Shown one piece after another: positions 1-7,757 of a DNA stretch of 33,025 nt. The position numbers were made by a program, and so were the translations under genes. Every line of letters starts with the position of its first letter. Position 1 is the stretch's first letter. The stretch comes from Gemmatimonadales bacterium (GTDB taxonomy: Bacteria > Gemmatimonadota > Gemmatimonadetes > Gemmatimonadales > GWC2-71-9), in contig JACKDA010000016.1 of assembly GCA_020633775.1 (NCBI GenBank), forward strand, positions 1 through 33,025, given 5' to 3'. Under the pieces are notes generated by a model. It was not told where the DNA came from and made no database searches. It saw nothing but the letters and a program-made list of their open reading frames with translations.

Positions 1-356
1 TCCGGGAACACCCGGAAGGCGGTCACCGCGCCGCGCGAGTTCCGGATCGTCATCCCCGTGCCGGCGTACCGGTTGCCGAGGGCGTTGCGCTCGAACGAGG
101 CCCGCTGCTCGGGGGAGAGGATGTCGGCGTACGGGTCACCGAGCTCCGCCACGAGGCCACGGGCGGCCAGTTCGTAGAGCCGGTCCTCGGGCACCGAATC
201 CACCGCGGTCTCCGCCACCAGCCGGAAGACCTGGTTGAACAGGTCCACGGAATGGAACCGCTGGCTGGTGGCGCCAGCCAGGAAACCGACGAGGGCGATC
301 GGGACGATGAGGGCCGCGAGGGCGAGGGGACGACGACGCACGGGCGTTCCTTGCAT
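1..356 (-). CDS. S41 family C-terminal processing protease, N-terminal part (partial)
   Basis: The gene runs off the left edge, so only about 118 N-terminal residues are visible. Translated from the ATG at 356 it has a basic start and a hydrophobic segment (LALAALIVPIALVGFLAG), then a helical region with DPYADILSPEQ and, further on, GNRYAGTGMTI. In CtpA-type proteases the DPY segment and the following G-x-G-hydrophobic strand lead into the PDZ domain. The hydrophobic segment suggests a signal anchor and periplasmic action on protein C-termini. The PDZ and catalytic Ser/Lys lie outside the window, so activity cannot be judged. An overlapping 82-residue frame at 136-384 is a shadow. It is separated by 56 nt from the kinase gene upstream and may be co-transcribed with it. 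Confidence 0.72.
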   Translation of the reverse strand, partial: MQGTPVRRRPLALAALIVPIALVGFLAGATSQRFHSVDLFNQVFRLVAETAVDSVPEDRLYELAARGLVAELGDPYADILSPEQRASFERNALGNRYAGTGMTIRNSRGAVTAFRVFP

Positions 357-412
357 TCGGGAGATGAATTCCAGTATCGGACATGCCCTACGGGTCGGGC
401 GGGCCCGGCGTG

Positions 413-1294
413 TCAGTCGGCCCGCGAGCCGCGGGCGAGAACCGGTCCACCGAGGCAGGGGTCGATGGTCCCGCCGACCACGCGCTGCCCGCTCGCCTCG
501 AGTCGGGCGGTGACGGCCTCACGGAGGGGGCGACCGGGCGCCAGCAGGCCGCCGGAGAGTGCGACCGGCAGCACCTCCCCCCCGGCAGCCCGGGCAAGTT
601 CGACGAGGTGCCCCACGGCCTGTTCGATGATCGAACCGGCCACGGCGTCGCCCCCCTCCGCTGCCGCAGCGACCACCGGCGCGAGGCCGGCCACCTCGTC
701 GACGGCCGCCACGGTGCTCCAGCGGATGAGCGCCCCGATCCCGGCCACACCGGCCCGACCCGCCAGCAACTCGGCGAGGCGGGTCGAGGGCCCCAACCCG
801 TCATGCATCCGGCCGACGGCCTTCAGCGCCTCGACCCCGATCCAGTAGCCGGAGCCGTCGTCACCCATCCGCCACCCCAGCCCGCCGGCTCGATAGTGCT
901 TCCCATCCTCGGCGAGTCCGAGGGCGATGCTGCCGGTGCCCGCGATGAGCAGGACACCCGGGGCACCCTCGAAGGCGGCGGCACGCGCCAGCTGCGCGTC
1001 GGTGACCACGAGAACCTGCCAGGCGAGGCGCTCGCGGTCGACCGCCTGTTCGAGTTCGGCGCGCTCGGCGGCGCCGCCGGCGCCGGCCGCACCGATGACG
1101 ATGGCGTCGGCGCGGACCGCCCCGGCCCGCGAGAGCAGTGGCCGCGCGAGCGCCGCGAGCGCCGCCGCGAGGGCACCCCCGCGGCTCGCGCGCATCGGTT
1201 CCCCGCGTCCCTCGGCCCGGCCGCGCTCCGCGCCATGGCTGTACAGGACGACCCGCATCGAGGTCCCGCCGACGTCGGCCGAGAGGACGATCAC
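413..1294 (-). CDS. BadF/BadG/BcrA/BcrD-family sugar kinase (GlcNAc/MurNAc kinase-like)
   Basis: The 293-residue protein has an ASKHA ATPase fold: phosphate-1 motif DVGGTSMR at residues 6-13, VTDAQLA in the middle, GTGSIALG near residue 117, the family signature RAGGLGWRMGDDGSGYWIG, and a C-terminal adenosine motif ALSGGLL. This is the layout of N-acetylglucosamine kinase and of MurK, which phosphorylates both GlcNAc and MurNAc. I chose the GTG at 1294 because it overlaps the symporter stop by 4 nt (GTGA) and begins just before the phosphate motif; the longer frame to 1384 would run into the symporter gene. Coupling to a sodium:solute symporter and the NamZ/NagZ island elsewhere in the window suggest it phosphorylates an imported amino sugar in the cytoplasm. 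Substrate choice between GlcNAc, MurNAc and glucosamine is inference. Confidence 0.82.
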   Translation of the reverse strand: MIVLSADVGGTSMRVVLYSHGAERGRAEGRGEPMRASRGGALAAALAALARPLLSRAGAVRADAIVIGAAGAGGAAERAELEQAVDRERLAWQVLVVTDAQLARAAAFEGAPGVLLIAGTGSIALGLAEDGKHYRAGGLGWRMGDDGSGYWIGVEALKAVGRMHDGLGPSTRLAELLAGRAGVAGIGALIRWSTVAAVDEVAGLAPVVAAAAEGGDAVAGSIIEQAVGHLVELARAAGGEVLPVALSGGLLAPGRPLREAVTARLEASGQRVVGGTIDPCLGGPVLARGSRAD

Positions 1295-2766
1295 ACCCGC
1301 AGCGCCCCGCCGGAACGGAACCGGCTCGAGATCCAGGCCACCGACAGCAGGATGATGGTCCCCATCGGAACGTACCACGGCCACGCCAGCTGCCCGAGCG
1401 GTTCCAGCGCGGGCAGCGCGGCACTGAGCCGCCTGGCGAAGATCGTGACGAGCATCACGCTCAGGGTGACGATCGTTCCCGCGATCACGTCACGACCCTG
1501 CATCCAGGCGCCGGCGCCCGCGAGGATGTACGCCCCCAGCAGCGCCCCATAGGTGACCGAGGCGATCGACAGCGCCAGCACCACGACGGGAGTGTCCGAG
1601 CCCGCCGCGAGCGCGTGGAACCCGAGCGCCCCCGCGACCAGCGCGACGCCCCATGCGAGCGACACGCCGCGACCGATGCGGAGCAGGCGGACGGGATCGC
1701 GCTCACCCGTGACGGACGCGTACAGGTCGTAGGTCACCGAGGAGGCGAGCGCGTTGATCGAGGAACTGAGCGTGCTCATCGCGGCGGCGAGGATGCCGGC
1801 GATCACCAGCCCCGACAGCCCGGTCGGGAACTCGTCGATCACGAACTGCGAGAAGACCCGGTCGCCCGCGAGGCCGTCCGGCGCGTGCCCCGCCGCCCAG
1901 ATCGCCGTGCCGACGAGCAGGAAGAGGAGGAACTGGAAGATGACCAGCACGCCCGAACCGATCAGCGCGGTGCGGGCGTCCCGCAGCGAACGGGTGGCGA
2001 GCAGGCGCTGCACGATCAGCTGGTCGGTGCCGTGGCTCGCCGCCGAGAGCAGCGCGCCGCCGAGGATCCCGCCGAGCAGCGTGTAGGGGATCGTGAGCGA
2101 GAGGGTCGGGTCGAGGATCGTCAGCTTGCCGGCCGCCCCGGCCGCGTCGAGCATCGGGCCGACCCCCCCGGCCATCCCGCTGGCGAGCCACAGTCCGACG
2201 ATGCCGCCGGCGACGTAGACCCCGAGCTGGATGACGTCGGCCCAGATCACGGCCTTCAACCCGCCGACGTAGGTGTAGAGGAGGGTCACCACGCCCATCG
2301 CCACGATCGCGGCCGGGATGTCCCACCCGGTGAGGAGGGCGAGCGGGATCGCGCCGGCGAAGATCCGCACGCCGTCGCCCAGGAAGCGGGTGACGAGGAA
2401 GGTGAGCGAGATCACCCGCCGTGTCGGGGCGCCGAAGCGCTGCTCCAGTCGCGCATAGGCGGTGTCCTGCTCGCCGCGGAAATAGCCGGGCAGCAGCCAG
2501 GCCGCCACGCCGAGTCGGCCGATCAGGTAGCCGATGGGCAATTGCAGGAAGGTGAGGTCGCCGCGGGCTCCGATCCCGGGGGTGGAGATGACGGTGACGG
2601 CGCTGGTCTCGGTCGCCACGATCGAGAGCATCACGCTCCACGCCGGCAGGTTGCGCGCCCCGAGGAAGTAGTCGCTGCCCGAGGCCTGCCCCCGCGAGAG
2701 CCAGAGTCCCAGGCCGAGGGTCAGGGCGAAGTAGCCGGCGATGACGAGGAGGTCGAGTGGGGCCAA
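1291..2766 (-). CDS. Sodium:solute symporter (SSS family), possible MurNAc/amino-sugar transporter
   Basis: The 491-residue protein is almost wholly hydrophobic with about 13 predicted membrane segments. It opens LDLLVIAGYFALTLGLGLW followed by SDYFLGARNLPAWSVMLS, the usual N-terminus of SSS (TC 2.A.21) transporters. ETSAVTVISTPG and YTYVGGLKAVIWADVIQ are further family hallmarks, the latter the GG-x-KAVIWTD-like segment. The start is TTG at 2766; no better in-frame ATG or GTG is present and the family N-terminus fits there. It would import a solute with Na+ across the inner membrane. The kinase gene that follows overlaps its stop by 4 nt. In Tannerella forsythia an SSS protein (MurT) imports MurNAc beside MurK, so the same pairing is proposed here; the substrate is not shown by sequence. 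Confidence 0.85.
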   Translation of the reverse strand: MAPLDLLVIAGYFALTLGLGLWLSRGQASGSDYFLGARNLPAWSVMLSIVATETSAVTVISTPGIGARGDLTFLQLPIGYLIGRLGVAAWLLPGYFRGEQDTAYARLEQRFGAPTRRVISLTFLVTRFLGDGVRIFAGAIPLALLTGWDIPAAIVAMGVVTLLYTYVGGLKAVIWADVIQLGVYVAGGIVGLWLASGMAGGVGPMLDAAGAAGKLTILDPTLSLTIPYTLLGGILGGALLSAASHGTDQLIVQRLLATRSLRDARTALIGSGVLVIFQFLLFLLVGTAIWAAGHAPDGLAGDRVFSQFVIDEFPTGLSGLVIAGILAAAMSTLSSSINALASSVTYDLYASVTGERDPVRLLRIGRGVSLAWGVALVAGALGFHALAAGSDTPVVVLALSIASVTYGALLGAYILAGAGAWMQGRDVIAGTIVTLSVMLVTIFARRLSAALPALEPLGQLAWPWYVPMGTIILLSVAWISSRFRSGGALRV

Positions 2767-2829
2767 GGGCTGTCCCGGAGGAGGGAAATCCTGCGTGATG
2801 CGGCAGGGCGGCGCGGCCGACGTTCCCCG

Positions 2830-2835
2830 AATCTA
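2830..2835 (-). promoter_or_regulatory. Possible -10 element (TAGATT) of the symporter operon
   Basis: On the minus strand TAGATT lies 64 nt upstream of the TTG start and matches the TA-n-n-T/C-T form seen upstream of several other genes here. No convincing -35 is seen. Confidence 0.2.
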
Positions 2836-2850
2836 GCGTCCAAACGCGCA

Positions 2851-2872
2851 GGGGCCCCATCGCAGGGGCCCC
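2851..2872 (-). terminator. GGGGCCCC hairpin downstream of the Fe-S carrier gene
   Basis: Two copies of the self-complementary octamer GGGGCCCC are separated by six bases (ATCGCA), giving an 8-bp all-GC stem and 6-nt loop 28 nt past the stop of the minus-strand Fe-S carrier gene. There is no long T tract, so an intrinsic terminator is only possible. The unit GCAGGGGCCCC is also a tandem direct repeat (2848-2858, 2862-2872). Confidence 0.35.
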
Positions 2873-2900
2873 CTCACGACTCGGGACTCGCGCCTCACGA

Positions 2901-3269
2901 CTATGCCGTGAAACTGCTCCCGCAGCCGCAGCCGCCGGTAGCGTTCGGATTCGCGAAGGTGAAGCCGCTCCCCTGCATCGAGGAGACGTAGTCGATCGTG
3001 ACGCCATTGAGGTACTGGGCGCTGAAGGCGTCGATGAAGACCGGCACGCCGCTGATCGTGGCGACCATGTCGTCATCGACCGCCTTGTCCTCGATGTTCA
3101 GCGTGTACTTGAAGCCGGAGCAGCCCCCCGGCAGCACGGCGACCCGGAGGCCGGCGGTCTCGGCGGGGACGTCCTCGGCCGCGAGGAACTTCCGGACCTC
3201 GTCGGCGGCCTTGTCGGTCAGGGTCAGCACGAAGCCCTCGGGAAGGGCCTGCGTCATGGTGTCGCTCAT
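2901..3269 (-). CDS. A-type iron-sulfur carrier (HesB/IscA/ErpA family)
   Basis: The 122-residue protein has the complete A-type carrier pattern: LTDKAADEVRKFL near the N-terminus, GGCSGF with Cys50, and the C-terminal GCGCGSSF with Cys114 and Cys116. These three cysteines bind a 2Fe-2S or 4Fe-4S cluster that is passed to apoproteins. Length is typical, with a short extra N-terminus. The ATG at 3269 is preceded by AAGGGG at a good distance and by a recognisable promoter; a second ATG four codons later is possible. It stands alone: no iscS, iscU or suf genes are seen nearby, which is common for ErpA-like carriers. The role in Fe-S maturation is well supported by family; its target proteins are unknown. 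Confidence 0.93.
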   Translation of the reverse strand: MSDTMTQALPEGFVLTLTDKAADEVRKFLAAEDVPAETAGLRVAVLPGGCSGFKYTLNIEDKAVDDDMVATISGVPVFIDAFSAQYLNGVTIDYVSSMQGSGFTFANPNATGGCGCGSSFTA

Positions 3270-3299
3270 CGGGTCCCCTTGGGAGAGAGGTACTCCTCG

Positions 3300-3328
3300 A
3301 AGATCGTCCCGCCGCGGGGGAGGGTCAA
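3300..3328 (-). promoter_or_regulatory. Promoter of the Fe-S carrier gene (TTGACC-17-GATCTT)
   Basis: On the minus strand TTGACC (3328-3323) and GATCTT (3305-3300) are 17 nt apart. That puts the transcript start about 25 nt before the ATG at 3269, with AAGGGG between. The -35 is the best sigma70-type match in the window. Confidence 0.5.
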
Positions 3329-3368
3329 GGCGGGGGGCGCCGTTTCCCCCGGAATCCGGATTTGGCCG

Positions 3369-3374
3369 TACATT
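3369..3374 (+). promoter_or_regulatory. Possible -10 element (TACATT) for the DUF4242-TrpF-like pair
   Basis: TACATT sits 25 nt upstream of the ATG at 3400, in the divergent spacer with the Fe-S carrier gene. No clear -35 was found at 16-18 nt spacing. Confidence 0.25.
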
Positions 3375-3399
3375 CTGCGGTCACCCCCCCGGAGCCCGA

Positions 3400-3678
3400 A
3401 TGCCGAAGTTCGTGATCGAGCGTGAGAACCTGGGGGGCGGTCGCACCGGACCGCCCCAGGTCTACGAGATCACCCCGCCACGAGGCGTCCCGCCCGAACC
3501 CGCCACCGAGGTGCGCTGGGTTGAGGCGTATGTCACCGATGTCGCGCTCTTCTCGATCTACCTGGCCCCGGACATCGACGCCGTGCGGCGCTTCGCCCGG
3601 ATCGAGAAGCCGAGGGTGCCGCCGGTGGCCTGGTCCCGGCGTCGGCTGCCGTCCCCGCGCCTGGAGCGCAGTGAGTAG
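3400..3678 (+). CDS. DUF4242 domain protein
   Basis: The 92-residue protein begins MPKFVIERENLGGG and contains VRWVEAYVTDVALFSIYLAP and a final DAVRRFARIEKPRVPPV segment. This matches the DUF4242 pattern (first strand FVIER, centre W-x-x-SYVT, then YLAP and a helix), a small ferredoxin-like fold that in Streptomyces SCO4226 binds nickel. Function here is unknown. A longer in-frame reading upstream to 2998 crosses the antisense Fe-S carrier gene and is rejected; the ATG at 3400 coincides with the family N-terminus. Its stop overlaps the GTG start of the TrpF-like gene by 8 nt, so the two are probably translated together. The C-terminal tail is Arg-rich and not part of the domain. Confidence 0.75.
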   Translation: MPKFVIERENLGGGRTGPPQVYEITPPRGVPPEPATEVRWVEAYVTDVALFSIYLAPDIDAVRRFARIEKPRVPPVAWSRRRLPSPRLERSE

Positions 3679-4402
3679 CGATCGATCCGGCTCCATTCCG
3701 GCTGCGCAGCGCGCGGACGGTCTCCCCCAGCTGAAGATCTGCTGCATCGCCAGTCCCGAGGAGGCTGCCCTTGCCGTGCGGCACGGCGCGACGGCGCTGG
3801 GGGTGGTGTCCGCCATGCCCAGCGGTCCCGGGGTGGTCTCGCCGGCGACCATCAGCGCGGTACTCGGCGCCGTCCCGCCGGGCATCGACACCTTCCTGTT
3901 GACGAGCCGCCAGTCCGCGACCGGGCTCGTCGCGCACCACCGCGAGCACCCGGCGACCACGCTCCAGCTCGTGGACCATGTTCCGGTCGACGACCTCGTG
4001 GCGCTCCGTGCGGCGCGGCAGGGGGTGACCCTGGTGCAGGTGATCCACGTGACCGGTCCGGAGGCGCTCGACGCGGCACGCGCGGTGGCGCCGTTCGTCG
4101 ATGCCTTGCTCCTCGATTCCGGGAATCCCGCGGCGGCGGTCAGGGAGCTGGGCGGAACCGGACGCGCGCACGACTGGGCGATCAGCGCACGGATTCGCGA
4201 GGCGGTGGACCTCCCGGTGTGGCTGGCGGGCGGCTTGCACGCGGGCAACGTGGCGCGGGCGGTCGAGGTCGTGCGACCGCACGGCGTGGATGTCTGCAGC
4301 GGCGTCCGCACGGAGGGTCGTCTCGACCCCGGCAAGCTGGCCGCCTTCGCGAGCGCGCTCGGGCGTGGCGGCGGATCCGCCGCGGCGGCGACGTCGCGCT
4401 AG
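3671..4402 (+). CDS. TrpF-like (phosphoribosylanthranilate isomerase superfamily) barrel protein, divergent subfamily
   Basis: The 243-residue protein follows the TrpF barrel: LKICCI with the candidate general-base Cys24, DALLLDSG with candidate general-acid Asp149, GGTGRAHDW, LAGGLHAGNV and VDVCSGVRTEG near the C-terminus. In TrpF the Cys and Asp drive the Amadori rearrangement of phosphoribosylanthranilate. However, the usual S-P-R segment after strand 2 is replaced by SAMPSGPG (residues 47-54), and the LQLHG strand reads LQLVDH. No other trp gene is nearby, and the gene overlaps a DUF4242 gene by 8 nt. It is therefore a TrpF relative that may act on another substrate. The GTG at 3671 is taken because upstream sequence belongs to DUF4242 in another frame. 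Confidence 0.75.
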   Translation: MSSDRSGSIPAAQRADGLPQLKICCIASPEEAALAVRHGATALGVVSAMPSGPGVVSPATISAVLGAVPPGIDTFLLTSRQSATGLVAHHREHPATTLQLVDHVPVDDLVALRAARQGVTLVQVIHVTGPEALDAARAVAPFVDALLLDSGNPAAAVRELGGTGRAHDWAISARIREAVDLPVWLAGGLHAGNVARAVEVVRPHGVDVCSGVRTEGRLDPGKLAAFASALGRGGGSAAAATSR

Positions 4403-4440
4403 GTTCCGGTCACTTCTCCACCTCTCCCCGGGAGTTCCCC

Positions 4441-4809
4441 ATGCAGCTCGGTGCCTTTTCGATCTCGCTCGCGGTCAAGGACCTTCAGGCGTCGAAGGCG
4501 TTCTACGCGAAGCTCGGGTTCACCCCGTTCGGCGGCGACGGGACCCACTACCAGATCATGAAGAATGGCGATCACCTGATCGGGCTCTTCCAGGGGATGT
4601 TCGAGCAGAACATCCTCACCTTCAATCCCGGCTGGGACGCGGATGCCCAGCCGCTGGAGTCGTTCACCGACGTGCGGGAGATCGCGCGGGAGCTGAAGGC
4701 GGGCGGCGTCGCCCTGGTGCAGGAGACCAACCTCGATGGCACCGGTCCGGCGAGCTTCGTCACCGTCGATCCGGATGGCAACCCGATCCTGGTCGACCAG
4801 CATCGCTGA
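4441..4809 (+). CDS. VOC (glyoxalase/bleomycin resistance) family protein
   Basis: The 122-residue protein is a single vicinal-oxygen-chelate protein with two beta-alpha-beta-beta-beta halves: SISLAVKDLQASKAFYAKLGF at the N-terminus, HYQIMKNGDHLIGLFQ, and a C-terminal half ending FVTVDPDGNPILVDQH. The D-P-D-G-N turn is a family hallmark. Members bind a metal and act as dioxygenases, isomerases or resistance proteins; the substrate here cannot be predicted. GGGAG precedes the ATG at 4441 at suitable distance. The longer frame reading back to 4219 lies over the TrpF-like gene and is rejected. It is tail-to-tail with the metallopeptidase gene, with a 15-nt spacer. Confidence 0.85.
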   Translation: MQLGAFSISLAVKDLQASKAFYAKLGFTPFGGDGTHYQIMKNGDHLIGLFQGMFEQNILTFNPGWDADAQPLESFTDVREIARELKAGGVALVQETNLDGTGPASFVTVDPDGNPILVDQHR

Positions 4810-4824
4810 GCCGGACCGAGCGGA

Positions 4825-6246
4825 TCAGCGGCGCACGAACGACGGCAGGCAGGCGTCGGCCTCGCACGCGCCGGCGAAGCGGACATAGACCTCGTCCGGC
4901 GAGAAGCCGGTGACCTCGACGCCCGCGCGACCGAGCCAGGCGATGATCGCGCCGAAGTCGCCGCCCGCATCGACCAGCGCGAAGGCCCGGGTGCCGAGGC
5001 CGTCGGTGTGTGCGTCGAGGGTCGCCAGCAGTCCGGCCTGGGTGACGGGCGCGTCCGCGTGGGCCACGAGATCGCGCAGCGCGGCGACGAAGCCGTCGTG
5101 GTCGGCCGCGTCGATCAACAGGGCCACCATCGCCCCGCCACCATAGATCCGCTCCCAGTGGTCCGACTTCTCGCGGCCCGCCTCCACCAGGCCCACGCCC
5201 GGCGAGAGGCGCGGGGCGAGGCGAACCCGGCGGATCACGTTGGCCAGCCGTTGCGCCAGCATCGGCGCCTCGAAGAGGCCGGCCCGGTAGCCCAGCGTGA
5301 TCGCGAGGTAATCGGTGAATCCCTCGGTGAACCAGGAGGCCTCCGCCGGGTTGGCGCCGCGCACATGGTTGCCGAGCCAGAGGTGGAGCATCTCGTGGGC
5401 GAGGCCGTGGGTCCAGACGAGCGCATCGATCGCGCGCACCGGGTCGGCGAGCGTCAGCGTGAAGCTCTCGCGGAACGCCCCGCCGTCCATCCGGGGGCCC
5501 TTGAAGACCACGACCGCGTACCGCTCCGCCGGCGTCGCGCCGAAGTAGTCGGCGAAGACCGGCGGCAGGCGGGTCATCATCGGCACCAGCACCGGGGCGA
5601 TCGACGCGAGCCGCTCGTCCAGGACCCACTGCAGCGTCATCGTGCCGGCATCGGTCGCGCCAGCCGTGAAGCGGCCCATCGCGAAGGCGTTCTTCTCGAG
5701 GTGGGCAACGTCGCTCGCGTGGAAGCTCCGTGGCCCACCCGGCCAGGGCGAGAGGATCGACCAGTCCTCGGGGAGGTCGAAGGCGATCTCGATCGGACAC
5801 GACGGCCAGTCCGCGTCATGGAGGAAGAAGGCGTTCCCGACGAAGAAGTAGGTGTCGCCGAAGTGCGACGCGACCTCGTCGATCCCTCCGCCGGTCCACT
5901 CGACCGCATCATGATCGGCGACCACCTCGTACCGGACCCGCGTGAGTGGCGTCACCGAGCTCCAGGTGCCCTCCCCGCGATAGGCGACGGCGGCCCCGGC
6001 GTCGCCGCTCCAGCCCTCGAGCGCATCTATCGAGGCGGCCTGCGCCTCGGGGCGCCCGATCGCCTCGGAGAACCGGAGCGCGAGTCGGGAAGTCGGGACG
6101 GCAAACCGGGCCTCGACACCGAAGCGGTCCGCCCCGAGCCACCGGACGTGATAGGACGCCGCCGGGGCCGCGCACCGCTGGGCCGCGACCGCGGCAGGGG
6201 AGAGGAGGCACGTGGCCATCAGGAGTCGCTGCGAGAGAGTGGTCAT
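4825..6246 (-). CDS. Secreted gluzincin metallopeptidase, M61-like
   Basis: Read from the ATG at 6246 the protein has 473 residues and starts with a signal peptide (MTTLSQRLLMATCLLSPAAVAAQ). HEMLHLW at 284-290 supplies the HExxH zinc site with an M61/M1-like W two residues on, and WFTEGFTDY supplies the third ligand Glu308, 20 residues after His288. The N-terminal beta-rich half resembles the glycyl-aminopeptidase N-domain. No C-terminal PDZ domain is visible, unlike many M61 proteins; instead there is a short tail with CEADAC. It should act outside the cytoplasm. An in-frame ATG 12 codons upstream would add an Arg-rich stretch and gives a poorer signal peptide. Assignment to M61 rather than M1 is moderately sure. 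Confidence 0.8.
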   Translation of the reverse strand: MTTLSQRLLMATCLLSPAAVAAQRCAAPAASYHVRWLGADRFGVEARFAVPTSRLALRFSEAIGRPEAQAASIDALEGWSGDAGAAVAYRGEGTWSSVTPLTRVRYEVVADHDAVEWTGGGIDEVASHFGDTYFFVGNAFFLHDADWPSCPIEIAFDLPEDWSILSPWPGGPRSFHASDVAHLEKNAFAMGRFTAGATDAGTMTLQWVLDERLASIAPVLVPMMTRLPPVFADYFGATPAERYAVVVFKGPRMDGGAFRESFTLTLADPVRAIDALVWTHGLAHEMLHLWLGNHVRGANPAEASWFTEGFTDYLAITLGYRAGLFEAPMLAQRLANVIRRVRLAPRLSPGVGLVEAGREKSDHWERIYGGGAMVALLIDAADHDGFVAALRDLVAHADAPVTQAGLLATLDAHTDGLGTRAFALVDAGGDFGAIIAWLGRAGVEVTGFSPDEVYVRFAGACEADACLPSFVRR

Positions 6247-6324
6247 GCCGGGCGTACGGCGGCGGGCACGGGTGTGTTTCAAGTTGCATCACCGGGCGGT
6301 GCGCCATGTCGTGGCCGTTCTCGC

Positions 6325-6353
6325 TTGCCGTCTTTCCGGGGTCGCCGCAACTT
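6325..6353 (+). promoter_or_regulatory. Possible promoter of the propeller/multicopper oxidase operon
   Basis: TTGCCG (6325-6330) and CAACTT (6348-6353) are 17 nt apart and end 43 nt before the ATG at 6396. The same TTGCCG hexamer is used in the candidate at 15692. The -10 lacks the first T, so support is modest. Confidence 0.25.
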
Positions 6354-6395
6354 CCCTCGATCCCCGCTGCCACCAGCCCACACCAAGGATTCCCG

Positions 6396-7757
6396 ATGAC
6401 GCGATACCTCGCCCCGCTGCTGCTCGTCGGTCTTGCCGCGCCGCTCCTCGCCCAGGACCCTGGCGCGACCGTCCCTCGCGACGACGCCAAGCGGGGCGGG
6501 TCGGCGAACATCCGCCTCCTGGCGCACGTCGAGAACAACGCCGGGGCGTGGAAGGCCGCGGACATCGAGATGGAGCAGGACGCCGGCCGACCGTACGTCT
6601 ACGTCTCGGGCTTCGTGAACAACAACTTCCAGGTCTACGACGTGCGCAACGAGCAGGCGCCGAAGCTCCTGCTCAACTGGACCATCGAGAACCCCGAGCT
6701 CCACCAGGGGATCGGTGCCATGGACGGGAAGTACTTCAAGCTCGGCGATCGCTACTTCTACGTGCAGTCGTTCCAGTTCGCGCAGGGCGGCCCCGACAGC
6801 GACCTGGGTGCGATCGTCTTCGACGTCACGGGCCTGCCCGATCCTGCGGCGGTCCGCGAGGTGGCCCGGATCCGCTACGCCCCGTCGCCGGGGGGCTTCC
6901 ACAACATCTTCGCCTACAAGCACTCCAGCGGCCGCGTGCTGCTCTTTACCACGATCGGCGGGGATCGCGCACTCGTCTACGATCTCGGCCGGGTGGTCGC
7001 CGGCGGCGATCCGGCGAGCTGGCTGGTGGGCGAGGTGCCCAATCCGACGCCGATGGCCCAGCTCGGCGCGAGCGGGTACCACGACTTCTACGTCGGCTAT
7101 GACGTGGCCCGTCGCCGGGACGTGTTCTACGGAGCCGGCCTGGGTGGCTATTCGGCGTGGGACGTGAGTGCGCCGGAGGCACCGAGCCAGCTGTTCACGA
7201 TCACCTCGCTGGGGATGGACCTCGCCCACACCTTCACGCCCTCGCCCGATGGCAACATTGCCGTCACCGAGACCGAGTACCAGTACACCCCGTTGCGGAT
7301 CTGGGACCTGACGGAGGGGCAGGACGGCCGCCGCCAGAACCTCGACATCCCGCTCTCGGCCTGGACCGCCGACTGGCGCGACCTCTCGCACAATCACGAG
7401 GTGCGCTGGCCCTTCGTCTTCGTCTCGGCCTACGAGGACGGTTTCTTCGTCTTCAACCTCACGGACCCAAAGCACCCGAGGACCGAGGGGTGGTACTACA
7501 CCTGCCAGTGCACCCACGAGCACGGGTTCGGGGGCGGGCCGAACGTCGGGTGGGAGAGCACGACCAGCGTGATGCAGGGTGGCTTCGGGGTCGACGTGCG
7601 CAACCGCGACGGGCTGATCGTGCTCAGCGACATGCGCACCGGGTTGTGGCTCTTCCGCATGGACGGGTTCAGCGGGTGGAACGGGGCCTCGGTCGGTATG
7701 CCGAACATCTCCAGCGTCCAGGACTACGATCGCGGACCGGCGCCGTCGTCCCGGTGA
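6396..7757 (+). CDS. Secreted LVIVD-type beta-propeller protein
   Basis: The 453-residue protein has a clear signal peptide (MTRYLAPLLLVGLAAPLLAQ) and then repeated blades of the LVIVD kind: YVYVSGFVNNNFQVYDV, GAIVFDVTGLPDP, GGYSAWDVSAPEAP, LRIWDLTEG, FFVFNLTDPKHP and LWLFRMDGF. Such proteins are extracellular or periplasmic seven-bladed propellers of unknown biochemical role. Histidines occur in GGFHNIFAYKH, GYHDFY, SHNHEV and CTHEHGFGGG, which could bind metal. AAGGA lies before the ATG at 6396. Its stop overlaps the GTG of the next gene by 4 nt, and a multicopper oxidase follows, so a shared redox or copper-linked role outside the membrane is possible but not shown. Confidence 0.8.
   Translation: MTRYLAPLLLVGLAAPLLAQDPGATVPRDDAKRGGSANIRLLAHVENNAGAWKAADIEMEQDAGRPYVYVSGFVNNNFQVYDVRNEQAPKLLLNWTIENPELHQGIGAMDGKYFKLGDRYFYVQSFQFAQGGPDSDLGAIVFDVTGLPDPAAVREVARIRYAPSPGGFHNIFAYKHSSGRVLLFTTIGGDRALVYDLGRVVAGGDPASWLVGEVPNPTPMAQLGASGYHDFYVGYDVARRRDVFYGAGLGGYSAWDVSAPEAPSQLFTITSLGMDLAHTFTPSPDGNIAVTETEYQYTPLRIWDLTEGQDGRRQNLDIPLSAWTADWRDLSHNHEVRWPFVFVSAYEDGFFVFNLTDPKHPRTEGWYYTCQCTHEHGFGGGPNVGWESTTSVMQGGFGVDVRNRDGLIVLSDMRTGLWLFRMDGFSGWNGASVGMPNISSVQDYDRGPAPSSR

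Noticed and set aside
136..384. 82-residue minus-strand frame near the left edge
   Set aside because: Overlaps the partial S41 protease in another frame; only the protease frame gives a signal anchor and family motifs.
1138..2991. 617-residue plus-strand frame rich in Arg, Gly, Asp and Glu
   Set aside because: Antisense to the symporter gene. Its composition is that of shadow frames in GC-rich DNA, while the minus strand gives a proper transporter.
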